Below, piece by piece: positions 24,171-37,291 of a stretch of 64,000 nucleotides of DNA. This stretch comes from Akebia trifoliata. Taxonomy: Eukaryota; Streptophyta; Magnoliopsida; Ranunculales; Lardizabalaceae. The notes under the pieces were generated by a model. The model searched no databases. It was not told the DNA's origin and was given only the letters and a program-made list of their open reading frames with translations. Position numbers and translations under genes: made by a program. The stretch lies in the NCBI GenBank assembly GCA_017979445.1, contig CM030716.1:16697443-16761442 (forward strand), read 5' to 3'. The number at the start of each line of letters is the position of its first letter. Position 1 is the stretch's first letter.

Positions 24171-26620
24171 TGTAGATAAACGTCCCTGAGTTTTCTTTTA
24201 GTTTCAGTTCAGTTTTCACCAGTTTTTAAATTTAGTTGGTCATTTCAGTTATGTTAAATTTTGAGTTTTAGTCGAGTTTGTTAGTCTATCTTTTTTTTTA
24301 TTCCAATAAAACAAAGAAGCTTCTGATTATCATGCGTGTAATAACGATTTGAGTATAATATCAAACATGAAGAATGATTCAGAACTCACTAATCGAACTT
24401 GATAGATATTAGAATTAAATAGTATACTTAAGAAGTGTAAATTGGTATTACATTATCCTCAGGGGGAATATGAGAGAATAATAAACTTACTTTAGAAATT
24501 TAACAACGTTCCTACATGGCCTCAAGGCATAAAATTGAGGGTGAACTTCAAAATTAAAGATTATTGATCAAGAATGATGTAGTTGAAACCATCGACAAAG
24601 GTGCTAAAATCCATAAAAAGGGATCCATCATATTTTTCACTAGAGAAAGAAGAGTTCTCATTCGTAAAAGAATATGAGATTTTCTTTGAACTTTGAAAAT
24701 GGTTGAACTAGTCAATGTCAAATACAAAGAAATCAATCACACTTAATTCCGTAGAAAAAGACCGAAGATTACTCATTCTCAGAAGAAGACCGAAGATTAC
24801 TCCTTTTTATAAGAAGATCGAAGATTATTCATTCTCAAAATAAGACCTTACTCGACAGAGCAATCAAGACATCCTGGTCCTATAACTTTGACCAAATTAA
24901 ATAGTATTTCATCAAAGGAAACTTTCTTTGGTCGAACAATTTTTCTATCTTTCCAAGAAAAAGATAACCTTTGTTAGCCCCTCGCAATCTCTAAAAAAAT
25001 CAATAGCCTTTTTCCTTCTAAACCACACCGACTGACCTTGGGAGAGAAGTCTAGTATGAATTAAGTTTTAACCTGATCCCAAAAGAGAAAAGAAAGATTT
25101 GGGGTACGTAGGCAACCTGAGAAGTTGCTTCAGTCCTTATCATGCAAAAAAAAAGTGTATTCTCTTAAGAAAAGTGTCATCCAAAAGTAACATCCCCTAT
25201 TGAATTGTTCAAAGGAAAATAATGTCAAACTAGGGGTATTAGAAATATAGAATCAAAAGAATTGACAAAAAATAAAAGAATGATAAACTAGGGGCATTAG
25301 AAAAAAAAGAATCAAAAAAATTTATAGAAAAGAAAAGAATGTCAAACTAGGGGCATTAAAAAAAAGAGAATTAAAAGAATCGACAAAAAAGAGAGAATAT
25401 CAAACTAGGGGCATTTTGGGAAGTTGAGCCTTATACATTTTTCTTTCTAAACCATGTCCTAAGCCAACCTATTAAGTCTTCCTGAATGCTAATTGATTCG
25501 GTTAAGGTGCAGGGAACCAAGAAGTTGTCGAGTTGAATATTCAAAATCATCAAGAAAAAAAAGAAGCCTATTAAGTTGAAAACTTGAAAGAGTGACTTAG
25601 GCAAAAGTTAGGGCATAACTATAAAAAAAAAAGTCTGCTAGGTTGAAAACTTGAAAAGGCGACATCGGAAAAAAAAATCAAGGCATCCTTAGAAAAAGAA
25701 AATCAAAACCCGTTAGGTTGAAAACCTAAGAAAGCAACCTAGGCAAAAACTAGGGAACAAAAAAAAAAAGAAGAAGAAAAAAAGATCTCACTGAAAAGAA
25801 AAATTTTGAATAAATTTGTCGAGTTAAGTATTCAAGATCATCAAGAAAAAAGAGAAACCCGCTAAGTTGAAAATTCGAAAGGGCGACTTAGGAAAAAATT
25901 ATGGCATAGCCATAAAAAAAAGTCTACTAGGTTGAAAACCTGAAAAATGACCTCCGCAAAGATCAAGACATTCTCAGAAAAAGAAAAACAAAACCCGCTA
26001 GGTTGAAAATTGGAAAAAGTGATCTAGACAAAAGTTAGGGCATCAAAAAAGGAAAATGAAAGATCCCATCAAGAAGAAAAATTCAGAAGAAAGTTTACTA
26101 GAAGATGTAGAAAATTATTCAAGCTGCAACATTCGTTTTTCAATCAATAGTTCACATCAGACAAGACAATGTTGAAGTTGATGAAACTCGAAAGTCATCT
26201 TGAGCATATCAGATCTTTAAGAGTGTTTACATGTCCAAGTGTTCGCTAAAGGAAAGTGCAGAACCATCGACTATTTTGAAGAGAAAGATCTTTTATTCTA
26301 ATAATTATCAAGATTTTAAGTCCAGCTCAAGCATTTTTTAAAAGAAATTTAAAAGAAAGTGATCAATTCCTTATTGCATATATGATAATCTTAAGAGTTT
26401 TGAAAATTTAAAGGAATGTCGATTCTTCTTTCTGTCATATATCAGAGTCCATAGCTTCTCGTTTATATTTTTCAAATGCAATCCATTCTATCAGGTTCAT
26501 AGTCAAGTTCCAGTAAACTAAGGGCATTTTTGTGATTCCAAAGTTTTCATTCTTATTCACATGATCAAAAAGGAAAAATCTTAGCCAAAAGTCTAAAAGT
26601 CTAGCGAAGTCCAATGATAA
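24171..26620 (+). other. Tat-like post-pol untranslated region with hairpin repeats
   Basis: It aligns with 45,521-47,058 (both plus strand). It includes GGTACGTAGGCAACCTGAGAA (about 25,103-25,124), a word also found inverted at 53,480-53,500. Between 25,500 and 26,060 a unit recurs containing TAGGTTGAAAACCT followed by a CAACCTAGGCAAAA-type arm, forming stems such as 25,713-25,742 and 25,862-25,891. No gene. Confidence 0.6.
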
Positions 26621-26689
26621 TTATGAATGTAGATGCATGTTAAGCCAATAAGGACCCAATCTCCCAATTTCCCAATCTTTGAGCTCGAT

Positions 26690-27520
26690 AATACCGAATT
26701 TTTAACAAACCTTAATCTGAAAAGCGTGGTTCCAATATGTTCAAGTCCGAGAAACGAGATTCCAACTTTGGTAAGATTTTTAAAGTACCTACAAACCTTA
26801 GCCCGAGAATCGTGGCTTAGTAAGTTCGAGTCCGAGAAACAAGACTCCAACTTTAGTAAGATTTTTTAAGTTCTTGCAAATTTAAGCCTGAGAAACATGA
26901 CTTCATTAAGTTCGAGTCCGAGAAACGAGACTCCAACTTTAATAGGATTTTTTTAAAGTTCTTGCAAATCTAAGCCCGAGAAGCATGGCTCTAGTAAGTT
27001 CGAGTCCGAAAAATGAGACTCCAACTTTGGTAGGATTTTTTAAGTTCCTAACCTTAGCCCAAGAAGTGTAGCTCCTGTAAGTTCGACTAACTTTGGTAGG
27101 ATTTTAAGTTCCTGCAAACCTTAGCCTGAGAAGCGTGGTTTCAGTAAGTTTGAGTTCGAGAAACGATACTCCAATTTTAGTAGGATTTTTTAAGTTCCTA
27201 CAAATCTAAGCCCGAGAAGCTTGGCTCCAGTAAGTTCGAGTCCGAGAAATGAAGCTCCAACTTTGGTAAGATTTTTTGAGTTCTTACAAACCTTAGCCCG
27301 AGAAACGTGGCTGCAGTCCGAGAAATGAGACTCCAACTTGAATAGGATTTTTTAAGTTCCTATACAGCTTAGCTCGAGAAACATGACTCTAATAAGTTTG
27401 AGTCCGAGAAACGAAACTCCAACTTGAATAGGATTTTTTAAGTTTCTACAAACCTTACTTTGGAATAGTAGTTCTAATAAGTTTGAGTCCGATAAACGAG
27501 ACTCAAACTTTTTTTTGAAC
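26690..27520. repeat. Tandem repeat, 85-88-bp units, two hairpins per unit
   Basis: TCCGAG cores at 26,746, 26,831, 26,917 and 27,005 give spacings of 85, 86 and 88 bp; about nine units in all, some shortened. Each full unit has AGCC-CGAGAA..-GGCT and GAGTC-CGAGAAACGA-GACTC, two small stem-loops with the same CGAGAA entry. It sits in the same place, between post-pol and 3' LTR, as the 33/34-bp arrays of the minus-strand elements. Confidence 0.8.
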
Positions 27521-28017
27521 TCTAAAAAAGAATTTTGATAGGATTTAATGAAGTTTCTACATTACCTGATTCTAATAATGTTATGACTTTAATTACCTCG
27601 TTGTTCAACCTTGCCATAATTGCATGATTATTTTCATTACATAAAAGTGCATTTCAATTAGAATCATTATTATTAGTGGGAGAAGATCTCTAGGACTTGA
27701 CACTTTTTTAATCGATGAGAGTTTATTATCAATGATCCGATAGAATACTCCGTAGGCATTACACCATTGCACACACGTGCACTTTTACATTAATCAAGGA
27801 GAATTTTCTAAAATTTAAAGATCTGACACCGTCAATGAGAGTTTGCACTCGAGGACCTGACAACTTTTTAGTTCGGGAAAAATTTTACCCTCAGAGATCT
27901 GAATGTCTTGACGAATTGCTAAATCAGGCTGCAAAATGAATTGTCATTAGCTTTGGCATTCAGGTATCGCACTATCTACCATAGTAGATTTTTTATCTAG
28001 TTTTCTTCAACCCTTAG
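27521..28017 (+). other. Sequence between the repeat array and the 3' LTR
   Basis: Similar to the reverse complement of 49,332-49,696 (both carry a GGCTGCAAAATGAA-type block and TATCGCACTATCTACC). No gene. Confidence 0.6.
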
Positions 28018-28032
28018 CCAAAGAGGGGCATT
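28018..28032 (+). promoter_or_regulatory. Polypurine tract
   Basis: CCAAAGAGGGGCATT directly precedes the LTR start at 28,033. The same tract is found inverted at 49,317-49,331 and 59,627-59,641. Confidence 0.7.
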
Positions 28033-29533
28033 TGTAGACACGCTATTTTTGCATATGCCTGATTAATCAACTTGTCAACCCTATTGCAACGGTTCCCAAT
28101 GATGGATTAATATTCTAATGTTTTTTATTTGTTATTAGACACGTTTCAGAAATTCGGATGAGCTATTTCAAGCAAACAAAACTTTAGAAATCACGCTACA
28201 TTAGGAAAATATGACTCAAAATATAGAAATCATTATTTTGAGACAAAAATAAACTTTACGAGCAAAATCACTAAAAAATGATAAAATTATCAAAATACCC
28301 CTGACATCAATACATCCTTAGAGCCTACATTACGATTAGGAAAACCTTTTCGAATACATAAAATAATAAATTAAAATCAAATAAACTGTTTCGCCAATTT
28401 TTACCAAATTAAACAAAATTACAAAAATACCTCTCATAGGGTCCACGATCATTTCCCGCTAAACTCATACTGTTAAAACTGATACCCTCATTGAATTCCT
28501 TAAAAAAATGATTTCAAAACATTCCAAAACATCAAAAAACAACTTCTCAATTCAAAAGCCCTCTTTGAGGGCAAAACTATAATTTTTCAAATCCTAAAAA
28601 TTAAAAATCTAAAACTAATAATTAAAACATTAATTAACATAAAGTGAAATATTAATAAATCATATTAAAAATTTTAAACAAATAAAACTAATTAATCAAG
28701 CCCACGGGCCAAATTTTAAGTGGTAGTCTACTTACTTAAGTGGGACCCACATAATATTTTATTAAAAGACCCCTCCATCTAGAGTCCCAAAAAATTAAAA
28801 ATATAATTAGGGGGTTCTCCAAAAACTTAAAAATCTTCATTGTACATAAGAATTAAAACCCTAATTAAATAACTTAACTTTATCTTGAAGAAGCCTAGTC
28901 AAAATGAAAAATTCTCAAAAAGCTCTATAAAAATGAACTTCCACAACCTAATTTCGTAGGTTAAGAAAAATCTTAGGAAAGAGAGGTAAAAAACTCTCTC
29001 AAGCCTTACCAAAATTCTAAATCTAAAGCCCAAAATCTCTACCTAACACCTAAACCCCATTTTTTACTAAAAAAACACCTAGAAATCCTCAAAAAACACT
29101 TAGAAACCCTAAAAAAAACCTAGAAAAGCCAGAAAATATTTCGATTTATGAGGAATACTTCATCTCGAATATCAAAAACGGATCTAGTGACGAAGGAAAA
29201 AATAAGAAGACTCACACAAAGAAAGCTCTCTACCAGATTCTGAAGGAATCAACCGTCACAATCACTTAGGTAACAAAGGTAATATTTTGTTTTGATTTTT
29301 TAGGTCATTATTTTGTAATGTAATTTTTTTGGAAAAGTATAGATTGACGTTCATTGGACGTGATTGTTGCCTAACACCTTTCGATCCCGTAATGTGATCC
29401 CCAGATTTTTTTTTCGTAGATTAGTATATTTTCCTGATTTAGAATCATGATCCAGTTCTTAGACCGTAAAACTAGGTGGGGACTCTCAAACACAAAAAAA
29501 TAGATCCGAACACGTGGATCGTGGGCATTTTCA
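28033..29533 (+). repeat. Tat-like 3' LTR, complete (1501 bp)
   Basis: It runs from TGTAGACACGC to GTGGGCATTTTCA. It has a TATAAAAA-type box near 28,925 and the U5 block GTTGCCTAACACC (29,366-29,378). The downstream flank is Tekay-like pol, so the element inserted into that gene. Confidence 0.8.
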
Positions 29534-32500
29534 CCTAGGCATGAAATGATTAGCAACATACCATATAGTTGTGGATTGTTATGCAAAAATAATTAGATTT
29601 GGTACACTAGGGCAAATAGAGTTCAAGTTCAAGGGATTTCAAAATCGAGTAGTCTGAATGATAGAACCTCCAAAAAGTAGAGTAGGTTTGGGTAGTATAT
29701 ATGGTATGATGACTATCGTTAGTGAAGTAAAGAACGAATCACTAAAGGTAGAAGCAATTCGAATGGTGTATGAGTTCCCGGATGTGTTTCTTGAAAAATT
29801 ATTCGGATTACCCCCAATTAGGGAATATAAGTTCTCAATTGAATTGATTCCAGGAACTAGACCTATATCGGTTCCACCTTATCGAATGGTTCCAACCAAA
29901 ATGAAAGAGTTGAAGAGTCAATTGGAAGAATTGACGGGACTAGGTTTTATTCATCAGAGTAGTTCGCCTTGGGGTGCTCTAGTTTTACTCGTGAAGAAGA
30001 AATATGGGTCAATGAGGTTATGCATTGATTATCAAAAATTTAATTAGGTAACTATAAAGAATAAGTATCCGCTTCCTAGGATCGATGATTTGTTTGACCG
30101 ACTAAGAGGTATTAAACACTTCTTAAAAATCGATCTAAGATCTAGATACCATTAGTTGAGGATCAAGGAGGATCATATTTCTAAGGTAGGATTCATGACA
30201 CAATTAGGGCACTTTGAGTACCTAGTAATGCCGTTTGGTTTGACTAATGTGCCTACGGTATTTATGGACCTTATATATCGGGTATTTTGGGATCATCTGA
30301 ATTATTTTATTATCATTTTCATTGATGACATTTTGATTTACTCAAGGACAGAAGAAGAGCATTAGGACCACCTAAATATCACACTTCACATATTGCGCAA
30401 AGAGAAGTTTTATGCGAAATTCTATAAGTGGGAAGTTTGATTGGATGAGGTGAAATTCTTGGGATATATGGTTTCTAAGGATGGGATATCTGTGGACCCA
30501 TCAAAGATTGAAGCATTTATTAACTAGCAAAGACCAACTACAATAACTAAGACCAGGAGTTTTCTTGGACTTGCAAGATACTATTTAAGATTTGTAGAAG
30601 GATTCTCAAAAATAACTTTGTCATTAATGAAATTACCTCAAAAGGGGTCAAATTTGAATGGACAAATAGTTGTGAAGTAGCATTCCAGGAGTTGAAGACT
30701 CGACTGACCATGACACCAATTTTGATAATGCTTATGATAGGAAAAAAGTATATCATCTATGCAGATGCCTCTCACACGGGACTTGGTTGTGTATTACGAG
30801 ATGGTTGGGTGATTGCTTATGCATCAAGACAATTGAAGATCTACGAGAAGAATTATTCGACTAATGATTTAGAGTTGGAAGTTATGGTCTATGCACTTAA
30901 GGTTTGGAGACATTATTTGTATGGGGAGACATTTGAAGTGTATTCAGATCACAAAAGCCTTAAATATTTATTTTCACATAAAGATTTGAACATGAGTCAA
31001 AAACGATAAATAGAGTACTTAAAGGATTATGATTTCACATTACATTACCATTTCAGTGAGGCTAATGTGGTTGCAGACACATTAAGTCACAAGAGAGATG
31101 GCATGTTTGCTCACATAAGGATAGAAGAGTGGAGAATGATAGAAATGACTACTACTTTTGCATTCAACGTTCCCTTAGAAGAAGATGAATAGAGGACTAA
31201 TGTAGCTCAGATGAGGGTACAACCCCAAATTATTGCAATAGTTATTGAAGCACAAAAGGTGGATAAAGAATAGAAAATGTATCAGGAGAAACTAAGGATA
31301 TTGATGATCACAGTTGGAGGGTAGATGATAATGGTAACATAAGGTTCAACAAAAAACTTTGGGTTCCTCGTAACAACTCACTAAGGGCAAATATCATGAA
31401 TAAAGCTTATAAGTCACACTTTGCCATTCATCCATGTAGTACCAAGACATGAAAATAAATTTTTGGTGGCTAGGAATGAAGAAACACATTCCTTAGTATG
31501 TTAGTCAATGTATGACCTATCAGCAAGTAAAAATTGAGCATAGGAAACCAACAGGATTGTTGTAGCCACTTCCTATTTTAGAGAGAAAATGGGAACATGT
31601 GACCATGGATTTTGTTTGTGGGTTATCGAAGGCCAGTGATCGGTGTGATATGGGGATTGTGGATAGACTTACTAAATCTACGTACTTTCTTCCTATTAAG
31701 AAGGCTTACACCTAAGATAAATTGAGCATAATTTATATTTTAGAGATAATAAAGTTACATGGAGTTCCAATTTCAATTGTATTAGATAGGGATGCATGTT
31801 TCACATCCCAATTCTGGCAAAGTTTTAAAGTTGTCTTTGGTACTAAGTTGAAGATGAGTACAACGTTCCACCTACAAACGGATGGGTAATCAGAATGGGT
31901 TATTCATATATTATAGGATATGTTAAGGGTTTGTGTGCTAAATTTAAGAGGTAATGGGAAGAATCATTTGGCATTAGTTGAATTTACCTACAACAATAGT
32001 TATCAATCCAGCATAGGAATGGCACCATTTATCGCATTGTATGGTAGACCATAGAGATCACTAAATTGTTATGTAAAAGTTGGGGAAAATATTGTTTTGG
32101 GAACTGACATAGTTTTAGAAACCACTGAGAAGATTAGAAACATCTGAGAGAGAGATTGCAGATTGCACAAAGAAGACAAAAAAGTTATGTAGACCATCGT
32201 AGACAACCGTTGGAATTTGTAATGAATGGTTTTGTGTTCTTGAGGGTATCTCCGAAAAAAAAGAATAATTGGTTCAACATAAAGGGTAAACTGGAGCTAA
32301 GATATGTAGGACCATTTGAGATCATAGAAGGATTGGCACGGTTGCAAACAAGTTAGTTTTACCAGATCAGTTGGAGATGATTCACAATGTCTTTTATGCC
32401 TCAATGTTGAGGAAATATGAACCAGATTAGTCTCATGTCATAGATTAGCAATCTCTAAATTTAGAAGAAGATATATCATATGAAGAGGGGAAAGTATAAA

Positions 32501-32535
32501 TTATTTATCGTAAGGAGAAAATGTTGGGATTATGA
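29534..32535 (+). pseudogene. Decayed Tekay/Del-like Ty3/gypsy pol
   Basis: Order seen: end of the protease region (LGM near 29,536), reverse transcriptase (29,658-30,560, with PGTRPISVPPYRM, SMRLCIDYQKFN and FIDDILIYS at about 30,318), RNase H ([13 protein letters not shown] from about 30,758, [10 protein letters not shown]), and integrase (about 31,380-32,440, with KWEHVTMDFVCGL and DRLTKSTYFLPIKKAY). These blocks match the Tekay/Del chromovirus group. The zinc-binding CxxC reads CMTY, so one cysteine is lost. Stops at about 30,045, 30,153 and 30,363, a frame change near 30,660-30,690 and many later stops make it dead. It begins at one Tat LTR end and is cut at 32,536, where a chromodomain would start, by another. 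Confidence 0.85.
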
Positions 32536-33079
32536 TGTAGACACCCCATTTTTGCAACCACCCGACTTGGCGATCTATCACCCGGTTACTGTGGATTCCT
32601 AATGATGAGCGCAAAGAATTCAAAATCTTATGAGAGGTCTTCTTCCAATTTCCTCTGTCTTCTAATTTCACTATCTTCTTTTTCTTTGCCACGAAATATA
32701 GAATTACACACGCTTATGATCACTACACTTTTCACCTGACTTAACAAGTACGTACCCTTAGGTTTGTTATACAGTTCGATAACTTAGAGACTTCGCTACG
32801 CTAGAAAAATATCACCTCGAGATTTAGAAATAATCACATTGGGACTGAAAAAAACCTTACGCCAAAATTCATAAAAATCTGCAAAAATCGATACAATGAT
32901 AAAATACCCTTCATGAATTTTGAACCTCCGAAAAGTATTGAAAGTACCTTTATTACCTTTAGAATATGATTTCGAGTCTAACGAGACCCAAATCGACGAA
33001 AATGGAGAAATTTATGAAAAAATGACAAAATAACCAAAACGACCCTTGATGTCTAACTTGTACATAGAGACCTTGACTC

Positions 33080-33530
33080 GTAGGAAAATTGAAATAAAAC
33101 AACCAACTTGAAAAATTTTAAATTTAAACGATCAACCTGAAAACTTTAAATCAATATTCAATCCAAAATTTAATCAACCCATCAACATTTAAATCAAAAT
33201 CCAATCAATCAATTAACATTGAAATTAAAATCCAATTTACCAATTAATATTAGAATTAAAATCCATTCGATCAACCTACTAAAAATAAAATCGACCATTC
33301 AACATTCAAATTAAAATTAAATCAACCGAGTAACATGGAAATTAAAATCCGATCAACCCATTAACATTAAAGTTAAAATCCAATCAAGTAATCAAATTCA
33401 AATCAAAGTTCAATCAACCAATCGAACGAAAATTTTAATTTAATCAACCAATCAAGATCGAAGAATAAAACACAATTAACCTATCAAATTAAATTTTAAC
33501 TTAATCAGACCAAAATTAAAAATCAAAATT
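33080..33530. repeat. Short repeat AAATTAAAATCCAATCAACC
   Basis: Imperfect units of about 28-35 bp, with AATTAAAATCCAAT and CAACCAATTAACATT words, inside the LTR. Confidence 0.7.
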
Positions 33531-33959
33531 AATCATCAATGATCCACCAACGTGCCACGGGTTGCGAAGCATGGGGCTATGGTCCCTTTTCTTTTCTTCC
33601 ATTTAAATTCAAGTAGAGAGAGAGAGTCTCTCTTTGGTTCGGTCAAAGAAGAAACAAACAAAAAAGGAAAAGCATCAAAAAGAAAATAAAGAGAACAAAT
33701 AAAAGAAAAAATGGAAACTAATGTGTATATAAAGAGCATCCCATGTTCTCTTGAAATGAGGAAGAAAAGATGACATTTTTGAAAGAGAAAAATTGGGTTT
33801 TCTCTCTCATTCATGTTGGTTGTAAAAAAGCTCTCCTCTTGGACAACAACCCAAAAGAAAAAGGAGAGGAAGAAGAGAAAAAAGAAGTAGAAAAGGGAAG
33901 AGAAGAGAAGAAGGAACTCACATCCTTCTTCTCCAAACTCACGACCTCACTCCTCCATC

Positions 33960-34400
33960 CATTCTTTTCCTTCTTAGCTACTAAAACAATTCAAAAACCA
34001 GCCCCTTCTCAGCCACTATAACCAGTCGAAAACCAGTCCATCTCAGCTCTTAAACAGTCCCAAAACCAGCCCCATCTCAGTCCTCAAACAGTCCCAAAAC
34101 CAGCCCCTTCTTAGTCACGTAAACAATCCCAAAACCAGCCCCTTCTCAGCCACTAAAACCAGTCCAAAACCAGTCCCATCTTAGCTCTTTAACCAGCCCC
34201 TTCTCAACCACCAAAATCAATCCAAAACTAGCCCCATCTCAGCTCTTTAACCAGTCCCAAAACCAGCTCCATCTAAGCTCTTTAACCAATCCAAAACTAC
34301 CTCCATTTCAGCCTTTAAATCGATTCCAAAATCGTCCCCATTTCAGCAACTTGAACAATCCCAAACCACTCTCACTTTAGCCATTAAAACCATCCCAAAA
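33960..34400. repeat. Minisatellite CCCAAAACCAGCCCCTTCTC
   Basis: About a dozen imperfect units of 30-36 bp with CCAAAACCAGYCCCATCTCAG-type content. The array lies after the TATA box of the LTR, so it would be transcribed. Confidence 0.8.
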
Positions 34401-34689
34401 ATACCTTGATTTCACAACGTTTCATTTTAAACCTCGACAAGGACGATCCAAGTTTCAATTTTGGAAGGGATCCAAGCAACCAAAATTGTTCAGTGAAGGT
34501 AAGTTGTTTCATTTAATCTTGATTTCTTAGTTTTTTTATATTCACTCGAATTGACTCGTTGATTTTTGTGTACGTGGCATTAATAACAGTCATTGATTTT
34601 TCAAAGTATTAGTGGATCGATTCATTAACTTTTGGTATTGATAGATTGATCAATTTAATTTTTTACGTAAAGTTAATTGGCTAACTCAC

Positions 34690-35090
34690 TGATTTTTTGT
34701 GTACATAGGACGTTTAAAATCAATTTCTTCAATAAAATGGGTGTGAGTCAACTCACTGATTTTTGTGTACAAAGAAAGTTTTAAAATCAATTTTTTCAAT
34801 AAAATGGGTGTGACTCACGAATTTTATGTACATAGGAGGTTTAAAATCAATTTTTTCAATAAAATATGTGTGAGTCAACTCACTAATTTTTGTGCATATA
34901 GGAAGTTTAAAATCAATTCTTTCAATAAAATGGGCGTGAGTCAACTCACTAACTTTTGTGTACATAGAAAATTTAAAATTGAGTTTTTTCCATAAAATTG
35001 TCACATGAGTCGACTCATTGATTTATTTGCATAGGAAGTTTAAAATAGATTTTTTCTTTATAAAACCTGCATGTGAGTTGACTCATTTAT
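34690..35090. repeat. Repeat of about 65 bp, GTGAGTCAACTCAC type
   Basis: Five to six units, each with GTGAGTCAACTCAC (a hairpin-forming palindrome) then TTTTTGTGTACATAGGAAGTT-like and TTCAATAAAATGGG words. Confidence 0.8.
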
Positions 35091-35319
35091 TTTTTAGCAC
35101 ATGGAGGTATTCAAATTAAATTTATTTCTTACTAAAATAAATCCCAATCAATTCATTAATTATTGGTGCCACGTAAGCATTATCAATCGTGGGATTCCAC
35201 TATATGAAATTCGAAGAATTCATGTGACAAAAATAAGTTTTGAAAAAAATCTTAGTTTACCAGTTTTGGAGATTCATGTAAATTCAGACTTTTCGTTGAT
35301 TTAGTGACTTTCCTAAAAT

Positions 35320-35640
35320 CATAATTTTCTATTCTAAAAAATTAATATTTGTAAATTGTTAATTTGGGAAATCTAACATTAATAACTTTCTATTTTGGAA
35401 AATCATTTTTACAAATTTCTAATTTGGGACTCATCATATTTGAAATTTTCTATTTTGGAAAGTTTATTTTTCAAGTTTCTTATTTGGGATCTCATCATGC
35501 ATTCCTAAACTTCTAATTTAGGAAATTTCACATTTCTAGTTTAGAGACTTCATAGATGGTCAAATTAGAAATTTCATATTCATAATTTTCTAACTTAGAA
35601 AATTTTCATAAATTCCTATTTTAATTAATTGAAAAAATAT
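35320..35640. repeat. Repeat of about 55 bp, TTTCTAATTTGGGA type
   Basis: Diverged units with TTCTATTTTGGAAA and TTTCTAATTTGGGA words, 50-65 bp apart, inside the LTR. Confidence 0.65.
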
Positions 35641-36102
35641 TTGCATATGTGGGTTTAGATTGAAATATTGCCACGTGAGCTTTGGAACGTAGGTTAGAAT
35701 TAAAGTTTTTTCAAATATTTCAATTTTTATGCGGAATTCGAGAAATCATGTAATATTTGGGAGAATATTGACCGTAAGATTCGTTTAGCACATCTGATAT
35801 AAATTGATTATTATGGACCATATCTTAACTCTAGTCTTTACCCATTGACCGTAGGACAATTTAATATCATAATAGAGACCGATCATTTCGATCGGGCGGG
35901 TTCGGTGCTTAACACCTTACGGAACCTGTAATATGACCCCTTACCAATTTTTCTTGCTCGTGGACCAACCTGGTCCATTTTGGAGTTATGTATGGTTCCT
36001 AGACCTAAACTAGGTGGCGACTCCCAATTTTCATAAAATTCTCCATTTACCAATCAGACCCTTATTCACTATTTAGTGGAAAACGGGTAGAGACGATTTC
36101 AG

Positions 36103-36120
36103 TGGTGACTCTATTGGGGA
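36103..36120 (+). promoter_or_regulatory. Primer binding site
   Basis: TGGTGACTCTATTGGGGA differs at four positions from the TGGCGACTCCGCTGGGGA site at 57,901-57,918 (minus). It lies one base after the LTR. It is consistent with tRNA-Arg priming reported for Ogre/Tat elements (from memory). Confidence 0.75.
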
Positions 36121-37291
36121 TTTTATGTTCAAACTTGACCCGATCCAAGACTATCCCTAGGTTGATTCTTCACTCAAGTCAACCTAGTTGATTCCAAGAG
36201 ACTTTTATAATAGGTTAGATTTTATGGGTATGTGATCATATGTAATTGATTGATAATTTTTGTCATTGGCTACTTCTTGTGATTGGCTATTTCTTATGAT
36301 TGGATTGGATAAATACATATGGTTTGTATGATTAAATATTCACAAAAACTTCCCGGGCGCACTTTGTCCTTTCGCACACACTTACGAATATGCATACTCA
36401 TATATGCATCATGACGTGTCCTTATAAACCCCGTAGCCGGATCCAAACTAACCTGGTCATTCGGGTCACGGGGGATGACAGTGACTGCTACAACTTCAAT
36501 ACAATACCTTCGAGTATATCAAACTGAAGTATCACGTACTGGTTGACCAAGTGAAACTAGGATGGTATATCGATGTTTCAGGCTGAAGCAACCTAAGCTT
36601 TGTCCTAACCTAGCCTCAATCATATAATGAGCTTAGAACCTTGAACTTAAGTGCGGTCCCATTAGGCCATGACTCGAATCGACTATGAGTGCTCCCGGGT
36701 TGCTTTATCTAATCTAACTAACAGGTAAGTGGGCGGATCGATCTAGACCGTTCAAATTAAACCCATAAAATTGATTCGACTCAATAAACTCAATTGGTAA
36801 ACAAAAAAGATACTGATCATTGTAAACCAACTAAACTAGTTGACCCAATTGGCAAATGGATCTAACCAGCCAACACTAAACCAGTTGGACCAATTATTTT
36901 TAGGTTCAAAGACTCAACCTAATTTGTATCAAGAAGATCCAATCAAATGGTCAAACTAACTAATTTGACCTAAGGTTCAACCCCAACCAGGGGTAGACCC
37001 GTGACTAACCTTTCTCACCCTTGTGGTCTCTATAGACTTATAATGCATTTGGACTTGATTGTTTACAACCAGAACTTGGGCAAATTTATGTCAAAATTTT
37101 AATCATGTGGTTAAGAGTCAAACCTTTAAAGTTAATGGTTAATCTTGGTTTTTTTCGATCAGGTAATAATTGCTCCTAAATGTTCTAAACCACCATATGT
37201 GCCACTTTGGGTTTGTGAAAAGAATCATCTTGCCGAAGTGACATCATCAAATCCAAGTATTTAATCCTTGCCACAAAAAGAAACAAGTGCC
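36121..37291 (+). other. 5' leader of the second Tat-like element
   Basis: Non-coding. The part 36,515-37,055 is present in inverted form at 47,059-47,600 and in diverged form at 23,400-24,050. It has a CGGGCGCACTTTGTCC word near 36,354 and GGGGTAGACCCGTGACTAAC near 36,980. Confidence 0.65.

Larger units (their letters stand above)
20290..29533 (+). mobile_element. Tat-like non-autonomous element without gag or pol
   Basis: Two Tat-like LTRs (20,290-21,676 and 28,033-29,533) bracket leader-type sequence (22,300-24,170) joined directly to post-pol sequence (24,171-28,017). All coding sequence is absent. The first LTR lacks a following primer site, and 21,677-22,299 is foreign, so the left part may belong to a different insertion. 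Confidence 0.6.
32536..36101 (+). repeat. 5' LTR of the second plus-strand Tat-like element, 3566 bp
   Basis: It starts TGTAGACACCCC and ends GACGATTTCA, with the primer site one base later. TATA-like TATATAAAG lies near 33,727. The U5 block is GGTGCTTAACACC (35,904-35,916), followed by AGGTGGCGACTCCC. It is more than twice as long as the other Tat-like LTRs here, mainly from four internal short-repeat fields. Confidence 0.75.

Noticed and set aside
33770..34021. Lys/Glu-rich 83-codon frame
   Set aside because: Purine-rich leader-type sequence just downstream of the LTR TATA box. It has no domain and continues into the minisatellite.
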